64,000 bases of DNA from Pseudalkalibacillus sp052246725 (GTDB taxonomy: Bacteria; Bacillota; Bacilli; Bacillales; Fictibacillaceae). Each line of letters opens with the position of its first letter. The first letter of the stretch is position 1. The notes beneath the pieces are model-generated. The model searched no databases. It saw nothing but the letters and a program-made list of their open reading frames with translations, and was not told the DNA's origin. Positions 8,099 through 15,924 of this stretch are shown piece after piece. The stretch lies in assembly GCA_052246725.1 (NCBI GenBank), contig JBQQCL010000006.1; one strand, given 5' to 3'. Position numbers and translations under genes: made by a program.

Positions 8099-9223
8099 TC
8101 AACCGGATAATCCAACCTTTTTCTTTTCGTGATGTTCGATGAGTTTGAAAAAAGGCGGCAGAAGGATAAGGACGACGATGATCCTCAGAACCTGCACTGC
8201 AACGACGAAGGTCGAATCTCCATTCAACAGAATCGATGTGGTTGCCATCTCTGCAATCCCTCCTGGTGCAAAAGCTAAGGTGGCAGTCACGAAAGAGATT
8301 TCTGTAAGCTTTGATACCAGAAACGAACATCCGAACATGGCAAGGATGAAGACTACCGTACATATTGAAGCAAGATTGATGATTTTCCCCACCCCGATCA
8401 GCATCTTCTTATGGAAGATCGCGCCGATGCTTGAAGCGATCAAGATTTGTGTGAGGACCATGATCGTAGAGGGCCACCAGGCAATGAGGTCATGCCCTGC
8501 AATTGAAGATCCGCCTGTTTGGAAGAGTGTGACACAGAGCATGCTTCCGATCGTCCATGGAGCCGGGAGCTTCACCCTTTTTCCTAACAAAGCTCCTCCC
8601 CACGCTGCAAATGCGAGTACAAACGTCCATAAAAGATGTGTGAATTGGAAATCAGCTGTCACCATCATCACAGAGGCATTCCCTGCTGCGGTGTGCGGGG
8701 AAACCAATAGATAAGAAACAATCATGGGAATCATCAAGATCACGAGGAAAACACGTATTGTCTGAATGATGCTCACAACTGCGGTATTGGCTCCTGCTTC
8801 TCCGGCGATGGTGGGCATGACAATCAATCCGCCAGGGGCAGTACCATAAAAGCTTGTCAGGATGTCCGTCTTGCTGTATTTCCAAAGGATATAGCCTGAA
8901 AGAATTGAAAAAACCATCGACATGAGCAACATGAAGATGATCGTGAACGTATTATTTGCCAGTATATTGAGGACGGAAAGGTTGATCTTTTGCCCTAACT
9001 CGATCCCTAAAAGGCATTGTCCGATGCATAGCCAATATTTTGCAATCCCTTTCTTATCCATCTGCAGGAAGGCCGGTGTCCGATACGAAAGCATCGCCGA
9101 AACAATCAAGGTTCCGATCATCCAGCCGATCGACATCCCGGTCAGCGAGAGCAGGAATCCACCGATACTGCTCAATAGAATGAAAACGACGTTACGTAAG
9201 AATTCGTTATTCATGTTTGTCAT
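8099..9223 (-). CDS. AbrB family membrane protein (putative permease)
   Basis: A 374-residue integral membrane protein of the AbrB family (distinct from the AbrB transition-state regulator), with two related halves and about ten hydrophobic segments. Conserved stretches are GMSIGWMIGTL near the N-terminus, FYGTAPGGLIVMPTIAGEAGA in the middle and LAFAPGGIAEMATTSILL near the C-terminus; the paired APGG motifs mark the duplication. Members are proposed metabolite transporters. GAGGGAGA precedes the ATG at 9223; an in-frame upstream extension to 9340 has no signal. It is divergent from the LysR gene, its likely regulator. Confidence 0.85.
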   Translation of the reverse strand: MTNMNNEFLRNVVFILLSSIGGFLLSLTGMSIGWMIGTLIVSAMLSYRTPAFLQMDKKGIAKYWLCIGQCLLGIELGQKINLSVLNILANNTFTIIFMLLMSMVFSILSGYILWKYSKTDILTSFYGTAPGGLIVMPTIAGEAGANTAVVSIIQTIRVFLVILMIPMIVSYLLVSPHTAAGNASVMMVTADFQFTHLLWTFVLAFAAWGGALLGKRVKLPAPWTIGSMLCVTLFQTGGSSIAGHDLIAWWPSTIMVLTQILIASSIGAIFHKKMLIGVGKIINLASICTVVFILAMFGCSFLVSKLTEISFVTATLAFAPGGIAEMATTSILLNGDSTFVVAVQVLRIIVVLILLPPFFKLIEHHEKKKVGLSG

Positions 9224-9324
9224 ACATTTCTCTCCCTCTATGTAAAAGTATAGTATACTGGATGATATAAATAAAATATTGGTATCGCATGGATATCGAT
9301 AAGTTTTCGTTATGTCAGGGAGTG

Positions 9325-10203
9325 ATGATGATGGAGACACGTGATTGGCTGATTCTGCAGGTACTATTCGAGGAGAAAAACATTACGAAAGCAGCGAAAA
9401 GGGTTTATATTTCACAACCCGCTCTGACCAACCGGCTGAAACAGATTGAAAAAGAATTCGGTGTCACGATTGTCAACAGAGGAAGACGCGGCATCCAGTT
9501 CACATCACAAGGGGAGTACCTTGCGAAATGTGCGGATGAGATGTTGTTGGCAATCCAAAAGATTAAGGAACATGTCCACGACATGGAGGATCGTGTGTCA
9601 GGAACCTTGCGTTTGGGCGTATCGAATTATTTTTCCCATTATCAATTACCCGCTCTCTTGAAGGAGTTCAAAGACCGGTTTCCAGACATTGAATACAAGG
9701 TCACGTCAGGATGGAGCAGCGAGATCGCCCCGCTGTTGCCGAAAAAGGAGATCCACCTTGCACTGGTGAAGGGTAATTTCAATTGGGTCGACGAAAAGCA
9801 TTTGTTATTCGAAGAAACACTTTGCATCGTTTCCAGGGAACCGATCGATTTGAAGGATCTCCCTAACTTGCCTAGAGTTGATTATCGTGCTGAGTATTCC
9901 TTGAAGAGTGTCATCGATAACTGGTGGTCTGAAAATTATTCTCATCCACCATTGATCAATATAGAAGTGGATAAAGTCGATACCTGTAAAGAGATGATTC
10001 TTAATGGCTTAGGTTATGCCATCATTCCGAGTATGATCTTAAGGGATACAGAAGGATTATTTACAATCGACCTGAAAACAAAAGAGGATAAGCCTCTATT
10101 GAGGAAAACGTGGATGTTATACCACAAGGAAACCTTGAGATTGAACATGGTCCGCGAATTTGTAAACTTTATAAAAGGCATTGATATGAATGATGCCCGG
10201 TAA
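9325..10203 (+). CDS. LysR family transcriptional regulator
   Basis: A 292-residue regulator: HTH at residues ~8-65 (NITKAAKRVYISQPALTNRLKQIEKEFG) and a periplasmic-binding-like effector domain (SGTLRLGVSNYFSHYQLPALLKEF...). Three consecutive ATGs (9325/9328/9331) follow CAGGGAG; the last is best spaced. It lies back-to-back with the AbrB-family permease, the normal layout for a LysR protein controlling its divergent neighbour. The ~100-bp shared region presumably holds the operator. The inducer is unknown. Confidence 0.9.
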   Translation: MMMETRDWLILQVLFEEKNITKAAKRVYISQPALTNRLKQIEKEFGVTIVNRGRRGIQFTSQGEYLAKCADEMLLAIQKIKEHVHDMEDRVSGTLRLGVSNYFSHYQLPALLKEFKDRFPDIEYKVTSGWSSEIAPLLPKKEIHLALVKGNFNWVDEKHLLFEETLCIVSREPIDLKDLPNLPRVDYRAEYSLKSVIDNWWSENYSHPPLINIEVDKVDTCKEMILNGLGYAIIPSMILRDTEGLFTIDLKTKEDKPLLRKTWMLYHKETLRLNMVREFVNFIKGIDMNDAR

Positions 10204-10322
10204 AAAACACAATTCTAAATTTTATGATTCAAGAAGTTTATAACATTATGCTCCATTTCGGCTTAATAACAACCCTTCAATTATGTCGATATTAAAATGG
10301 ACTCCCGCATATAATCGGGTTT

Positions 10323-10351
10323 AGCCCTGTCTCAAGCAGGGCTCTTTATTA
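10323..10351 (+). terminator. terminator of the lysR gene
   Basis: agccctg / cagggct with a 7-nt loop, followed by CTTTATT, ~120 bp after the stop. It insulates the microcin C-like cluster from upstream transcription. Confidence 0.75.
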
Positions 10352-10378
10352 TGTCGATCTTACTGGTTTATTTAATAG

Positions 10379-10408
10379 TTGTTACTTCCTAGGCGAATAG
10401 GATAAAAT
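10379..10408 (+). promoter_or_regulatory. candidate promoter of the microcin C-like cluster
   Basis: TTGTTA and TAAAAT are separated by 18 bp, about 150 bp upstream of the likely transporter start. It is the best sigma-A-like match between the terminator and the first gene. Confidence 0.4.
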
Positions 10409-10558
10409 GACTACTCAATAAAATGTACATCCGGTTATTATCCTGTTTTATGGTTTTTGTTCCAAAAAAGGGATATAGCACCTTTTAAAGAAGATACCTC
10501 ATGTATGAATGAAAATATGTTAAGTGAAGTCGTACTTCAAGAAAAGGAGCATGAAAAA

Positions 10559-11821
10559 ATGTCCCGTGATTATAAGAAATTCATCGTTGCTTATTTCTTT
10601 TCAACAATTGCTGATGTTCTTTACATAGTCGTATCTACAACTTTCATTTATTTCTTGACTGATTCTTTAACTTTGGCATCGATCCCGATTGTGTTAGCCA
10701 TGATTGCATACAGTTTAGGGAGTCTATTAACCAATAAAGTTATCCTTTTATACCCTAATATCAAAGCACTTTATTTGATCAGTACAATCATAATCCTGGT
10801 TCTGACACTCTTATTTTTGTTGAACTTGATTTTCTTGACTGATTCACTTGTTTTTTATTATTGTCTAGTATTTTTGATTCCTATTTTCCGAGGGGTTAAT
10901 GCAGCTTTAAATTTTCCGATCATACCCCTGATTGAAAAAAATGAGGTGAAAGGAAACAGCATTTTAGCAGTAGTCAGGAACCTGGTCAATCTGATTGGTT
11001 GGGGGATTGGTGGAGCCTTAGTAAGTTGGATCGGGGAAGTCAAGGTAATGGTTATCGTCATTTTTTTAATATTGTGTTCAGTGATCTCATTCAGCATTAT
11101 TAATAGTAATATCTTAAACAAAGAAAATAATCCAGACGGTGAGGACCCGGTAAAGTTGAAAAAAATATCGGATATCTTTACTCCGTTGACTAATATCTTC
11201 AAAAATAAAACACTGAGGATGGTTTTCACCTCAGAATTCTTTTTTCTGCTTGGTGGGGGAATTTGGACTGGAACAATCCTTTTAGCTTATGTTATTGAAG
11301 TGCTGGAAAAAAATGAAACATGGTGGGGATATTTAGTTGCGACCTATATGGTAGGTGCGACTATTGGTGGATTTATCGTGTTGAGGGTTAATAAGTTTGT
11401 AAAAAAACATTTAGTCTCCTTGATGTTCGCTTCAGGAATCGTATTTTGTGCGGTAACGGTGTTATTTACGATTAATCATACGTTTTTCTTAGCAGCAACA
11501 CTCTTTTTGATTTTTGGCATTCCTGCGAACCTAAAAGAAGTTTCACAGGTTTCCATCATGCAAAACGAGGGTGTAGGAAGCACGAGTAAACGGGTTGAAA
11601 TATTCTCTGTCTATAATGTCATGGACAGCCTCATTCATGGACTTTCCATCATGATTCTAAGTAATATTGCGGATTTCTTCAGTGTTCAACATTCGTTCCT
11701 GGTTGCATTAGGCTTTTATATCCTTGCAACTATTATTATATTAAATTACTTAATTAGGCCCAAAGATGGAAAATTACAAAAAGGAACAAAAATGGTTGAA
11801 TATTCTAAAAAATCTTGGTAA
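10559..11821 (+). CDS. MFS transporter, likely peptide-nucleotide exporter (MccC-like)
   Basis: A ~420-residue major facilitator with about 12 hydrophobic segments. The ATG at 10559 has AAGGAG ~10 nt upstream and starts just before the first helix; earlier in-frame ATGs (10505, 10517) would add a charged N-terminal tail. It opens a tightly spaced co-directional run with two transferases, an MccB-like enzyme, a precursor peptide and AdoMet decarboxylase. In known microcin C systems an MFS pump (MccC) exports the product and gives self-immunity. No MccE acetyltransferase or MccF peptidase is seen here, so this pump may be the only immunity factor. The family call is firm; the exporter role is inferred from context. 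Confidence 0.8.
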   Translation: MSRDYKKFIVAYFFSTIADVLYIVVSTTFIYFLTDSLTLASIPIVLAMIAYSLGSLLTNKVILLYPNIKALYLISTIIILVLTLLFLLNLIFLTDSLVFYYCLVFLIPIFRGVNAALNFPIIPLIEKNEVKGNSILAVVRNLVNLIGWGIGGALVSWIGEVKVMVIVIFLILCSVISFSIINSNILNKENNPDGEDPVKLKKISDIFTPLTNIFKNKTLRMVFTSEFFFLLGGGIWTGTILLAYVIEVLEKNETWWGYLVATYMVGATIGGFIVLRVNKFVKKHLVSLMFASGIVFCAVTVLFTINHTFFLAATLFLIFGIPANLKEVSQVSIMQNEGVGSTSKRVEIFSVYNVMDSLIHGLSIMILSNIADFFSVQHSFLVALGFYILATIIILNYLIRPKDGKLQKGTKMVEYSKKSW

Positions 11822-11874
11822 TTTGATAAATAATTAAAATATTTTCATTTTTGAAAAAATGAAGGGTGATAGAG

Positions 11875-12705
11875 ATGAGGCAAAGAACAACCGAAGTGCT
11901 TTCCAGGGATTTTCCAACGATCGAGGAAATTAAAAACATGTCGTATGTTGAGTTTTTTTCGTTTCTGAACCAACCTAATATACCTCCTGGAGGTTTCGAC
12001 TCCATTAAAAAGGTATTGGATTTTTGTAACCTCACTAAAGGCGCACTAGTTTTGGATGCTGGTTGTAATACGGGATATGTAACTAATGAAATTGCCCGGC
12101 TGACAGGGAGTACAGTCGTTGGAGTCGATCTTAGTGGACATATGATCGAGGCAGCTAAAGAATACGCTTCAAATCAAAATGTGGCTTATCCTGGAAGGAG
12201 TATTTTTACCCAGGGGGATGCGACTAATCTTAACTTGCCGAATGAATTGTTCGACATGGTGATCTGCGGTGGATCAACGGCTTTCATGGATGATCCACAA
12301 TCAGCAATCAAGGAATATTCTCGTGTAGTAAGGGACTGGGGATACATAGCGGAAATCGAATTTTTCTATAAAGAATCCCCTGAAGACGGAATCCTTGAAA
12401 AGGTAAATGAAACGTTGAACACAAATATGAAAGCGTTTTCTGTGAATGACTGGGTAAATTGGTTTGAATCTCAGGACAATCTGCAGCAAATGTTCTTCGA
12501 AACAGGTGACCTCTCGCACCCTGACAATATGGATATTACTCATTATGTGACGAATGAAGTCGAAAGCTTCGAATTGCCACAAGATATAAAAGAGGCTGTT
12601 AAAAACAGATGGTTGGAACTTTATGAGGTGTTATTTGAAAACAGAAAATATTTGGGTTTCTGTATTTTGATTTATCGAAAATTGCCTGAGAACGTGTGGT
12701 GGTAA
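11875..12705 (+). CDS. SAM-fold transferase 1 of the microcin C-like cluster
   Basis: A 276-residue class I methyltransferase-fold protein. Motif I is VLDAGCNTG (59-67), followed by VVGVDLSGHMIEAA with the ribose-binding Asp. An N-terminal PNIPPGGFDSIKK segment (34-46) is shared with the second transferase of the cluster (PNVAPGGWTTIRN), so the two are paralogues. It is either a methyltransferase or, given the adjacent AdoMet decarboxylase, an aminopropyltransferase using decarboxylated SAM. In E. coli the SAM-using MccD attaches a 3-amino-3-carboxypropyl group to the phosphate. AGGGTGA precedes the ATG; its stop lies 2 bp before the mccB start. Confidence 0.75.
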   Translation: MRQRTTEVLSRDFPTIEEIKNMSYVEFFSFLNQPNIPPGGFDSIKKVLDFCNLTKGALVLDAGCNTGYVTNEIARLTGSTVVGVDLSGHMIEAAKEYASNQNVAYPGRSIFTQGDATNLNLPNELFDMVICGGSTAFMDDPQSAIKEYSRVVRDWGYIAEIEFFYKESPEDGILEKVNETLNTNMKAFSVNDWVNWFESQDNLQQMFFETGDLSHPDNMDITHYVTNEVESFELPQDIKEAVKNRWLELYEVLFENRKYLGFCILIYRKLPENVWW

Positions 12706-12707
12706 TC

Positions 12708-13847
12708 ATGTCCAATGATGTAGGCTCTCAACTTGAAAAGAGGTACCTCTTGAAGCGATCGACCTTTATTTCCAAAGTCGCCCCGAGTTCAGTAAATTTA
12801 CTAATAAGAGGGGATGAAGAGGTTAAAATCGATGGAGACCCAGACGTAATCATAGACTTTGTCAATTTACTTAAAAAAAATATAACACTAGACTCCTTAA
12901 TTAATGAAATGGCTTTTCTTCATGGAATATCCAAAGACGATTGTTTAGAAGTATTGGATATTCTTATCTCAAGCCATATTGTCTATGAGGTGCAAGACCA
13001 TAGGGAATCGCTGACCAAACTGAATGTAAATCGATTCAGCCGGCAACTAAGTTACTTTTCCATTTTCAATGAGAATACGGCACAAGAGCTGGATCAATTA
13101 AATAGGTTATTGGACGCAAAGGTCACATTATTAGGTGTCGGAGGAGTGGGTGCGCCTGTTGCAGATCTACTTGTCCGATCAGGGATCCGGAAGTTACGTC
13201 TTATTGATGGAGACCGGATAGAACTCAGTAATTTGAACCGGCAGACTTTATATTCAGAAAACGATGTTGGTGAATTAAAAGTTGAAATTGCGAAAAAAAA
13301 ATTGAATACGATTAATAGTCAAGTAGAAATAGAGGCATTGACCCAAGAAATGAAAAGTGTCGATGAAATCAAACAAGTCATAGACGATTCTGATATCGTC
13401 ATCGTTTCGGCGGATACCCCGAGGGGGAAAATGCCTTTCATGGTTAATGAAGCATGTATTGAAAAAGGAATACCATTTATTTTCACAGGATATAGCGGGG
13501 ATTTCGGTATTGTCGGTCCCCTCATCGTACCAGGCGAAACATATTGTTTAGAATGCGGAACAGAAGAACAAGAAAGATTAGCTCAGAATCTACCATCCGA
13601 TGTGATAGAAAAGGTCAACAATTTCGATTCTGCATTGCAACCACCTTCAATCGGACCAATTTGTAATATCGTTTCTTCAATTACAACCCTCGAAGTCATC
13701 AGGTATTTAACCCAGATCTTTCAACCCAATACGCTTAACACCATAGTGTCGATCAATACGCTGAATTTTGAATTTTTGAAAGAACCTCTTAAAGCTGATA
13801 AGAAATGTAAATGTTTTTCAAAGGAGGTGATACATAATGAAAGCTAA
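12708..13847 (+). CDS. mccB: MccB-like peptide adenylyltransferase (ThiF/E1 superfamily)
   Basis: A 379-residue protein. The N-terminal ~105 residues form a small winged-helix-like region where MccB binds its precursor; the ThiF/E1 domain follows. Compared with E. coli MccB from memory, corresponding blocks are NRFSRQLSYF (108-117), LLGVGGVGAPV (141-151), LIDGDRIELSNLNRQTLYSENDVG (165-188), VSADTP, FTGYSGDFGIVGPLIVPGETYCLEC (259-283) and a C-terminal Cys pair. CxxC at 280-283 plus C367/C369 should bind Zn; the second pair is CxC instead of CxxC. MccB joins a nucleotide to the C-terminal Asn of MccA through a P-N bond; base specificity cannot be read. Its 3' end overlaps mccA by 11 nt. Confidence 0.88.
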   Translation: MSNDVGSQLEKRYLLKRSTFISKVAPSSVNLLIRGDEEVKIDGDPDVIIDFVNLLKKNITLDSLINEMAFLHGISKDDCLEVLDILISSHIVYEVQDHRESLTKLNVNRFSRQLSYFSIFNENTAQELDQLNRLLDAKVTLLGVGGVGAPVADLLVRSGIRKLRLIDGDRIELSNLNRQTLYSENDVGELKVEIAKKKLNTINSQVEIEALTQEMKSVDEIKQVIDDSDIVIVSADTPRGKMPFMVNEACIEKGIPFIFTGYSGDFGIVGPLIVPGETYCLECGTEEQERLAQNLPSDVIEKVNNFDSALQPPSIGPICNIVSSITTLEVIRYLTQIFQPNTLNTIVSINTLNFEFLKEPLKADKKCKCFSKEVIHNES

Positions 13848-13893
13848 GCCAGTTAAGAAAAAGCCGATCAACATCAAGAACGCTCTTAACTAA
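13837..13893 (+). CDS. mccA: MccA-like precursor peptide, 18 residues ending in Asn
   Basis: The ATG at 13837 is preceded by a full-length Shine-Dalgarno AAGGAGGTGAT (13821-13831), the strongest in the window. It opens an 18-codon gene, MKAKPVKKKPINIKNALN, whose last codon is Asn (AAC) directly before TAA. A C-terminal Asn is the residue MccB modifies in E. coli MccA (MRTGNAN). The peptide is highly basic (six Lys), with the two Pro residues in its Lys-rich first half, suited to uptake by a peptide transporter. It starts inside the end of mccB and is followed by a hairpin. In E. coli mccA precedes mccB; here the order is reversed. Confidence 0.82.
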   Translation: MKAKPVKKKPINIKNALN

Positions 13894-13905
13894 ATGTACC
13901 TCGTC

Positions 13906-13933
13906 AGAGTCGTTCTTTTCAAAGGACGACTCT
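13906..13933 (+). promoter_or_regulatory. hairpin directly after mccA
   Basis: agagtcgttc / ggacgactct, a 10-bp stem with one G-U pair and an 8-nt loop, starts 12 nt after the mccA stop. No T-run follows, so it is not a standard terminator. In E. coli a hairpin after mccA gives partial termination and mRNA stability, producing excess precursor; a similar role is inferred here. Confidence 0.55.
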
Positions 13934-13956
13934 ACTACTACATAGGAGGATATTTC

Positions 13957-14829
13957 ATGCAATCACTAATAAATGAAGAGGATTTTATCGATAATGCGTA
14001 TGACAAATTAGCTTATCTGATTCCTAGAAAAGGTTTGAATGATATAAAAGGAATGGATTATTTAGCGTTTTCGGCCTATATCGGAGATCCGAATGTGGCA
14101 CCTGGTGGGTGGACGACCATCAGAAATTTGTTTGATCATATTCATGTATCTGATCAAGATAGCATTCTTGATGTTGGATCCAATACTGGTCATTCTTCAT
14201 TTCTCATTGAATACTATTCACAAGCAAAAGTGGTAGGTATTGATATCAGGAAGGACCTGGTCCAGATTGCAGAAAAAATTGCAAAAGAGATAAGCAGTAA
14301 GGCTGAGTTTTATGATTGTGATATCAAAGCATTGCCTTTTGATGATGAAACATTTTCTATCATTACAACTACTGGAACACTCGCCTTTTTATCAGAGGGA
14401 CATGACAAGGCACTCTGTGAAATGAGAAGAGTGTTGAAGGAAGATGGCATTGTGATTGATACTTGTCTTTATTATGAGAAAGAACCTCCTGAACATATCG
14501 TAAAAGAAGCATCCAAGGTACTTGAATCGGATATATTAGATTACAATTTAGAGGAATATATCAAGTTGTATAAGAAGTGCGGTTTCCAGGTGAAGAAATC
14601 TTATGCTCTGCCCACATTGCAGAATAAAACGACTCAAAATGAAGTAATTGATTTAATCGTTCAACGTGAAGAATATCTGTGTGAATTAGAAAATCAACCG
14701 TTTGAAAGTGAAGTAAAGGAGTTATTACAAGAAAAGATGTGCAGGATGTTCGATACATTTTCAAAAAATGATGAATATGTAAAAGGTGAAGTGTTATTTT
14801 TTGAAAAAAGTTCACTTGGGAGGATTTAA
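13957..14829 (+). CDS. SAM-fold transferase 2 of the microcin C-like cluster
   Basis: A 290-residue class I methyltransferase-fold protein and paralogue of the first transferase. It has PNVAPGGWTTIRN at 45-57, motif I ILDVGSNTGHSS (70-81) and VVGIDIRKDLVQIAEKI after it. TAGGAGGA sits 6 nt before the ATG at 13957; the in-frame ATG at 13894 overlaps the hairpin and has no binding site. Its stop abuts the AdoMet decarboxylase start, indicating translational coupling. I infer that one of the two paralogues transfers an aminopropyl group to the peptide-nucleotide and that the other performs a second modification, or that they act as a pair. Confidence 0.75.
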   Translation: MQSLINEEDFIDNAYDKLAYLIPRKGLNDIKGMDYLAFSAYIGDPNVAPGGWTTIRNLFDHIHVSDQDSILDVGSNTGHSSFLIEYYSQAKVVGIDIRKDLVQIAEKIAKEISSKAEFYDCDIKALPFDDETFSIITTTGTLAFLSEGHDKALCEMRRVLKEDGIVIDTCLYYEKEPPEHIVKEASKVLESDILDYNLEEYIKLYKKCGFQVKKSYALPTLQNKTTQNEVIDLIVQREEYLCELENQPFESEVKELLQEKMCRMFDTFSKNDEYVKGEVLFFEKSSLGRI

Positions 14830-15210
14830 ATGGATACTGTGGGGCGACATTTAATAATGGAATTGTGGTTTTGTAATAATGAACGATTGGACGATATGAC
14901 ATTTATTGAAAATGTTTTTGTTGAAGCAGCATTAAAAGCAGGGTCAGAAATCAGAGAGGTTAGTTTCCATAAGTTTGCCCCACAAGGTGTAAGCGGAGTC
15001 GTAATCATTTCAGAGTCACACTTGACCATACATAGTTTCCCGGAACACGGATACGCAAGTATAGACATTTATACGTGTGGCACTGAAGTAAACCCAATCA
15101 TTGCAGCAGACTTTATTGTCAACCATTTACAAGCGAAAGAAGTTCGGAAGATAGAATTGCCTAGAGGGAAAAGGGAAACACAAGAATCAACAGTTAAAAC
15201 ACCTATATGA
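14830..15210 (+). CDS. speH: S-adenosylmethionine decarboxylase (SpeH/SpeD type)
   Basis: A 126-residue pyruvoyl-dependent enzyme, close by eye to B. subtilis SpeD. The block FHKFAPQGVSGVVII is followed by SESHLTIHSFPEHGYAS, in which Ser63 is the self-cleavage and pyruvoyl residue, His68 the processing residue and Cys83 the catalytic acid. It makes decarboxylated SAM, the aminopropyl donor. Its start codon touches the stop of the upstream transferase, tying it to the cluster. In E. coli the aminopropyl group of microcin C comes from SAM by MccD plus the PLP decarboxylase domain of MccE, and neither that domain nor MccE is here. It could instead be the housekeeping polyamine gene if it is the only copy in the genome. 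Confidence 0.93.
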   Translation: MDTVGRHLIMELWFCNNERLDDMTFIENVFVEAALKAGSEIREVSFHKFAPQGVSGVVIISESHLTIHSFPEHGYASIDIYTCGTEVNPIIAADFIVNHLQAKEVRKIELPRGKRETQESTVKTPI

Positions 15211-15218
15211 AAGATTGA

Positions 15219-15249
15219 AAAAGTGGTCTGGAAAAGGTCGCTTTTTTAT
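15219..15249 (+). terminator. terminator of the microcin C-like operon
   Basis: aaaagtggtc / ggtcgctttt pairs over 10 bp with three G-U pairs and a 7-nt loop, running into TTTTTTATT, just after the decarboxylase stop. It supports the decarboxylase as the last gene of the operon. Confidence 0.65.
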
Positions 15250-15394
15250 TTGACTCGTAAAAAGCTACATGAAGTTGGACATAAGCCCACTCAGGTTTTT
15301 TGATGTATAAGAAACACCTGGTAGGAGTTTTATCAGTTGGAGAGAATTTCTTTAATAGTGATTTTAAATTCGGTTTAAAAAGGAGAGCGAGAAG

Positions 15395-15886
15395 ATGGAA
15401 GTATTCGTAACCCAGTATGATTGGATCCAGCGAACAAGGGAATCCTTATTCAGTTATTGCGAAACATTGTCCCCCGCCGATTATGTTAAAGAGCTTGAAA
15501 CCTTTGGAGGAGATTCGATTTGCAGTTTGCATGCTCATGTTGCCGATTGTTACCGGGTATGGTTGGGAAGACGTGCGCTTGGAAAATCAATTCCTAGATT
15601 AAATGCGGAGTCCATCAACAACGTCGAGGAAATGCGTGAGGTTTTTAGGGGAATGGATGACCTTGTTCGTGAATTTCTGACTGAATTTCAAGGAAAATGG
15701 GACCAAACCATTCAAGTGTCCTTTGAAAAAGACAGTAAGACGGAATTCACGACCTTATGGCTTTTCACACACACGATCACACATGAGTTTCACCATAAAG
15801 GACAAATCGTAAAAATGGGCAGACACCTCGGGTATATCCCGCCGGATACGGACCTCATTGAAACGGATGCTTATATAACACGGTGA
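15395..15886 (+). CDS. DinB family protein
   Basis: A 163-residue four-helix-bundle protein. The metal-binding His triad typical of DinB/YfiT proteins is visible: SLHAHVADCY near residue 50 and THTITHEFHHKGQI near residues 126-139. Family members are metal-dependent thiol transferases or unassigned. AAAAGGAGAGCG precedes the ATG. A promoter region of ~180 bp separates it from the antibiotic cluster, so it is probably not part of it. A second DinB gene lies at 47484. Confidence 0.85.
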   Translation: MEVFVTQYDWIQRTRESLFSYCETLSPADYVKELETFGGDSICSLHAHVADCYRVWLGRRALGKSIPRLNAESINNVEEMREVFRGMDDLVREFLTEFQGKWDQTIQVSFEKDSKTEFTTLWLFTHTITHEFHHKGQIVKMGRHLGYIPPDTDLIETDAYITR

Positions 15887-15924
15887 GGATCTGAAAAGTT
15901 TTTTCCAGAGAGGGGGTAGTTCCA

